DNA from: Ruminococcus sp. | GTDB taxonomy: Bacteria > Bacillota > Clostridia > Oscillospirales > Ruminococcaceae | Length of the DNA stretch: 64,000 nucleotides | Reading direction: 5' to 3' | Assembly: GCA_020860605.1 (NCBI GenBank) | Contig: JAJBTZ010000090.1 | Span: forward strand, 310,001-374,000 | In this document: piece after piece, positions 61,189-64,000 of the stretch | How the letters are laid out: each line of letters opens with the position of its first letter | Numbering within the stretch: the first letter of the stretch is position 1 | Made by a program: the position numbers and the translations under genes | Notes under the pieces: generated by a model | Told to the model about the DNA's origin: nothing | The model's database searches: none | The model's input: only the letters and a program-made list of their open reading frames with translations

Positions 61189-62964
61189 TTATTCACTATC
61201 CGTCTCCCCTGCCTCAACAGGTTCGTCGATTTCGATTACTTCCTCAGTAGTGCTGACGGGGACGAGATTCTCGATCGCTTCTTCAATCGCCTCAGCATAA
61301 GCATTGACGGTCTTCTGGTTCAGGGCGTTCAGGCTCCAATCGACCGCCTCGATGGCCTCGGTGACGGCGGAGAAGTTTTCGTAATCATCTGGGTTCAGGG
61401 AGTTAGCCTTCTCGATGGCTGCCTGGACTCCTGTGTAGCTTGCCTGGATGCGGGAGAGAGTTGTGAAGGGGTCGGACTTCGAAGTCGTGGTTTTGACAGC
61501 CTCCACTGTCTGCTCGCTCGTGTAGGTCTGGCCGTTATAGGTGGCCGTTGCTGTGTAAATCGTGTTGCCATAGGAGTCGGTGGTGCTCGTCACGGTAACC
61601 TCGAGGTTCTGCACAGCGCCACAGCTCTGGCAAGCAACCGTTGCCGTAGCGGTATTATCACTCGCCCAGACAATCTCTGGCGTGCCGAAGGTGTGGCCAG
61701 TGGCAGAGACTACCTCAGTGTAGCTGTCGCCACAAACTGAGCATGTATAGGTTTTCACGCCATCTTCTGTACATGTTGCCTCTGTTGTCACAGCACCTTC
61801 ATTCCAGCTGTGAGAAACGGTGGTATTGGTACTTGTACTGCCTGACACCACTGTGGACAAATCGGTTAAAGTACCTAAGACTTTATTGTTTGAAACAACA
61901 TCACAAGCCAACTTGTAAACTGCCGTACTGCTTACCGTGCCATCCGCACCAACACCGATGCCTTTACTGGCTGTAGAACTTGCTTGTACTGTACCACCGG
62001 TGATATTAATACTGCCGGAAAGCGTAGCATAGAATCCTGCACCAATACCTGCCCCACTATATCCACTATAAGAATTTATAGCAGTCACTTTACCGCCAGA
62101 AATTATAATACTGCCGGAAACCTCAGCGGCTTCTCCACCGCCAATGCCTGCACCGGATCCAGTGGCTGAGCCAGTAACCGTACCTCCAGAAATATTGATG
62201 GTGCCGGAAAACGTGCTTTCTTCATTGCAACCAGAACCAATGCCCGCGCCTGTGACAGCAGAACCAGTTACCGTTCCGTTGGTAATATCGATACTGCCGG
62301 AAAGCTTACCCTTATAGCCGGAGCCGATGCCAGCGCCTGATATGCCCGAGCCAGTTACTGTACCACCAGAAATAGTAATGCTACCAGAAAACACACCTAG
62401 TCTTCCAGAACCAATGCCAGCACCTAGGGCGGCAGAACCGGTGACCACACCACCAGTGATGGCAATACTGCCCGAAAATTCTTCCTTGTCGCAGCTGCCG
62501 ATTGCAGCCGCAAAACTATTTGTGTCTGCGGTGGCGCTCAAAGCATCGCTGGTGCCGCCAGAAATGGTTAAGCTGCCAGAGCTCACATGGATAGCAGGAT
62601 TATCACTGCTATAAAGTATATTGCTCCCAGAAAGAGTGATGTTTGCGCTATATTCGCCCACATCAATCGGGGCTTTCCCACTTGTCGAGATGTTTACATT
62701 TGATAGTGTGAAATTCGCTGATGCATTGCCACTTGTCGAAACTGTAATCGTATAAGCTGTTGAGGTCGTGGGAGTGCTATTTGAAATAACGGGGTTTGAA
62801 TCGGATTTAGAGACGGAGCCCTGTGTTACAGTTTGACCGCTGTCAGTCGCACTTATGGTTATGTCACCATCTTCCAAATACCAGGTATCCGCCACCGCCA
62901 TCACCGTCATCCCAACTACCGCCAAACACACGGTAAGGATTATAACTAAAATTCTTTTTGACAT
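61189..62964 (-). CDS. Secreted repeat protein, probable surface adhesin-like
   Basis: A 591-residue protein with an N-terminal signal peptide ending near AVA-D (about 25). Residues 120-365 contain about seven imperfect 30-residue repeats built on G(A/S)GIGSG...SGSI.I(S/T)GGTVTGSA, suggesting a beta-solenoid. Residues 375-470 add a CSVCGDSYTEVVSATGHTFG / CQSCGA motif seen in Firmicutes surface proteins. The C-terminus (about 480-591) has helical FIVAR-like sequence and an acidic tail, with no LPXTG or membrane anchor. Function unknown; binding of host or plant polymers is a guess. ATG 62964 follows AAGGAGG inside a hairpin. Confidence 0.72.
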   Translation of the reverse strand: MSKRILVIILTVCLAVVGMTVMAVADTWYLEDGDITISATDSGQTVTQGSVSKSDSNPVISNSTPTTSTAYTITVSTSGNASANFTLSNVNISTSGKAPIDVGEYSANITLSGSNILYSSDNPAIHVSSGSLTISGGTSDALSATADTNSFAAAIGSCDKEEFSGSIAITGGVVTGSAALGAGIGSGRLGVFSGSITISGGTVTGSGISGAGIGSGYKGKLSGSIDITNGTVTGSAVTGAGIGSGCNEESTFSGTINISGGTVTGSATGSGAGIGGGEAAEVSGSIIISGGKVTAINSYSGYSGAGIGAGFYATLSGSINITGGTVQASSTASKGIGVGADGTVSSTAVYKLACDVVSNNKVLGTLTDLSTVVSGSTSTNTTVSHSWNEGAVTTEATCTEDGVKTYTCSVCGDSYTEVVSATGHTFGTPEIVWASDNTATATVACQSCGAVQNLEVTVTSTTDSYGNTIYTATATYNGQTYTSEQTVEAVKTTTSKSDPFTTLSRIQASYTGVQAAIEKANSLNPDDYENFSAVTEAIEAVDWSLNALNQKTVNAYAEAIEEAIENLVPVSTTEEVIEIDEPVEAGETDSE

Positions 62965-62966
62965 AA

Positions 62967-62999
62967 TAAAAACCTCCTTCATATTCGATGGAGGTTTTA
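62967..62999 (-). promoter_or_regulatory. Hairpin sequestering the ribosome-binding site of the repeat-protein gene
   Basis: AAAACCTCC (62969-62977, which is GGAGGTTTT on the minus strand) pairs perfectly with GGAGGTTTT (62990-62998) across a 12-base loop; an extra A-T pair or two follow a bulge. On the mRNA the AAGGAGG ribosome-binding site is half of this stem. Confidence 0.65.
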
Positions 63000-63007
63000 T
63001 ATTGGGT

Positions 63008-63024
63008 CTCGCGCGAAGCGCGAG
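63008..63024. repeat. GC-rich hairpin in the repeat-protein leader
   Basis: CTCGCGC-GAA-GCGCGAG, perfect 7 bp, extended by GGGT / ACCC with one bulge (63004-63029). Confidence 0.6.
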
Positions 63025-63055
63025 TACCCCCCACGCAAATTGGGTATTTCGCAAT

Positions 63056-63077
63056 TTTGTAAGAGGAATCTTACAAA
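63056..63077. repeat. Hairpin at the start of the repeat-protein leader
   Basis: TTTGTAAGA-GGAA-TCTTACAAA, perfect 9-bp arms, within about 25 bases of the expected transcription start. Confidence 0.6.
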
Positions 63078-63087
63078 CATCACAAAT

Positions 63088-63116
63088 ATTATAGCATATT
63101 TCAGCATCAATTGCAA
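63088..63116 (-). promoter_or_regulatory. Promoter of the repeat-protein gene
   Basis: -35 TTGCAA (63111-63116), 17-base spacer, extended -10 TGCTATAAT (hexamer 63088-63093) on the minus strand. Confidence 0.7.
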
Positions 63117-63181
63117 TAGGTTCTGGGGTGGTTTTGAAAAATTTTTGGGGACGGGGCGAAAAAGTTTTTTCAAAAAAGGGG

Positions 63182-63210
63182 TTGACAAAGAGGCACGGGT
63201 GTGGTATTAT
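63182..63210 (+). promoter_or_regulatory. Promoter of tRNA-fMet
   Basis: TTGACA (63182-63187), 17-base spacer, TATTAT (63205-63210). Confidence 0.85.
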
Positions 63211-63248
63211 ATATAACGCGTTCGGGGTGAGAACCCCTTACGATATAT

Positions 63249-63324
<76 letters not shown>

Positions 63325-63329
63325 GAAAG

Positions 63330-63364
63330 AATTCCGAATCGCTTTTGCGGTTCGGAATTTTTTA
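63330..63364 (+). terminator. Terminator after tRNA-fMet
   Basis: AATTCCGAATCGC / GCGGTTCGGAATT stem (one G-T) with loop TTTT and a following run of five T (TTTTT). Confidence 0.93.
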
Positions 63365-63407
63365 TATAAATCTTAGGATAAGTCAATATCTGTCTCGTTA
63401 TAGGTCA

Positions 63408-63436
63408 TTGAATTTGTGGCGATACTATTGTATAAT
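63408..63436 (+). promoter_or_regulatory. Promoter of the GH43 lipoprotein gene
   Basis: -35 TTGAAT (63408-63413), 17-base spacer, -10 TATAAT (63431-63436). Confidence 0.7.
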
Positions 63437-63469
63437 AGGAGTATATCTCCTTGAAAGGAACATCATAAA

Positions 63470-64000
63470 ATGAAGAAAAGGATAATTTGCCTCATGACAA
63501 TTGCAACGATGCTCAGCACCTTGCTGGCTACTGGCTGCGGTGCTACCGGCACCGCTTCAGACTTTACCATCTCGGATGAACTCACAGACACTCAGGAGCT
63601 TGGCTACAGTGTCGGAGATACTCTTTCCGACCCCGACAAGTTTGTCGGCGAGAATAACCCGATTTCATCGGTGACATTCTTTGCCGACCCGACCTCGGTT
63701 GAGTACGAAGGCAGGCTCTATGTCTACGGAACCAATGACAACGAGCAGTATGACGCTGGAACCGGGAACGACGAGAATACCTATGGCTCCATCGGCTCGC
63801 TCGTCTGCTACTCGACCGACGACATGGTGAACTGGACCTATGAATGCACAATTGAAGTTACCGAAATTGCAACCTGGGCTGGCTGCAGCTGGGCGCCTTC
63901 AATTGTTTCGAGAGAAACTTCATCAGGAAAAACGGAGTTTTACCTCTATTTTGCCAATGCTTCGAGCGGAATAGGCGTACTCAAATCTGACTCCCCTACT
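63470..64000 (+). CDS. GH43-type glycoside hydrolase lipoprotein (5' part, runs off the window)
   Basis: 177 codons from ATG 63470 (GAAAGGAA upstream) stay open to the window end. Signal peptide with lipobox LLATGC (Cys23). The five-bladed propeller start FFADPTSVEYEGRLYVYGTND (about 70-90) carries the GH43 catalytic-base aspartate in ADP, and ATWAGCSWAPSIV (about 136-148) matches the second blade W-A-P motif. Family members are beta-xylosidases, arabinofuranosidases or arabinanases. The remainder lies outside this window. Confidence 0.82.
   Translation, partial: MKKRIICLMTIATMLSTLLATGCGATGTASDFTISDELTDTQELGYSVGDTLSDPDKFVGENNPISSVTFFADPTSVEYEGRLYVYGTNDNEQYDAGTGNDENTYGSIGSLVCYSTDDMVNWTYECTIEVTEIATWAGCSWAPSIVSRETSSGKTEFYLYFANASSGIGVLKSDSPT

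Noticed and set aside
61189..62964. 30-residue repeats as a CRISPR or recent tandem DNA duplication
   Set aside because: The repeats are protein-level, imperfect in DNA and in frame throughout; they fit a beta-solenoid.

Overview
The window looks like chromosome of an anaerobic, endospore-forming, plant-fibre-degrading Clostridia. I would guess an Oscillospirales/Ruminococcaceae-type gut or rumen bacterium, but no rRNA is present to confirm this. The evidence is a CIRCE/HrcA heat-shock operon, the spoIIA sporulation operon with sigma F, an orphan Spo0A DNA-binding domain, T-box and TPP riboswitches, two ECF vitamin-transport S-components, Firmicutes-type consensus promoters with 17-bp spacers, and many glycoside hydrolases. 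Most genes lie on the minus strand. I see no phage, insertion sequence, CRISPR array or rRNA.

Layout. 1-3.7 kb: hrcA-grpE-dnaK. 3.8-5.3 kb: spoIIAA-spoIIAB-sigF. 5.3-9.6 kb: valS behind a T-box leader, then a CPBP protease. 9.65-11.1 kb: coaX with an ECF S-component, probably for pantothenate. 11.3-12.6 kb: an FkbM methyltransferase and a candidate noncoding RNA. 12.6-14.05 kb: TPP riboswitch, thiT and thiamine pyrophosphokinase. 14.2-17.25 kb: three genes for a 2-hydroxyacyl-CoA-dehydratase-like iron-sulfur system and its ATP-driven activator. 17.3-18.7 kb: a D,D-carboxypeptidase. 18.7-25.6 kb: a giant cyclic beta-1,2-glucan synthase-like protein. 25.7-27.7 kb: phosphoglycerate mutase and a TraX-like membrane protein. 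27.8-30 kb: a CE2 esterase and a GH5 lipoprotein. 30.2-33 kb: a HAD phosphatase, a PASTA-like protein, a PAS-only protein and the Spo0A-C protein with tandem 0A boxes. 33-36.8 kb: a surface lipoprotein, an SDR dehydrogenase and an aquaporin. 36.9-41.6 kb: GH26, phosphohexomutase and GH95. 41.7-46.7 kb: an aldo/keto reductase, FliB, acyl-CoA synthetase and a CAT-fold protein. 46.9-48.1 kb: GH27. 48.2-53.6 kb: an FtsX-type permease and a queH-surE-MBL operon. 53.7-57.9 kb: a complete sugar ABC importer. 58.3-61 kb: rpsO-pnp. 61.2-64 kb: a repeat surface protein, initiator tRNA and the start of a GH43 lipoprotein.

How the genes fit together. GH26, GH5, CE2, GH27, phosphohexomutase, the ABC importer and GH43 would together suit use of acetylated galactoglucomannan or related hemicelluloses: outer lipoprotein enzymes cut the polymer, the importer takes up oligosaccharides, and cytoplasmic enzymes finish the job. 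This is inference from families, not shown by the sequence. Leader RNAs are unusually prominent: T-box, TPP riboswitch, pnp hairpin, rpsO leader, and two genes whose ribosome-binding sites lie in hairpins. The observations most worth checking are the Spo0A-C/PAS pair, the two candidate small RNAs, the CAT-fold protein lacking its catalytic histidine, the oddly paired initiator tRNA, and the split dehydratase/activase system.
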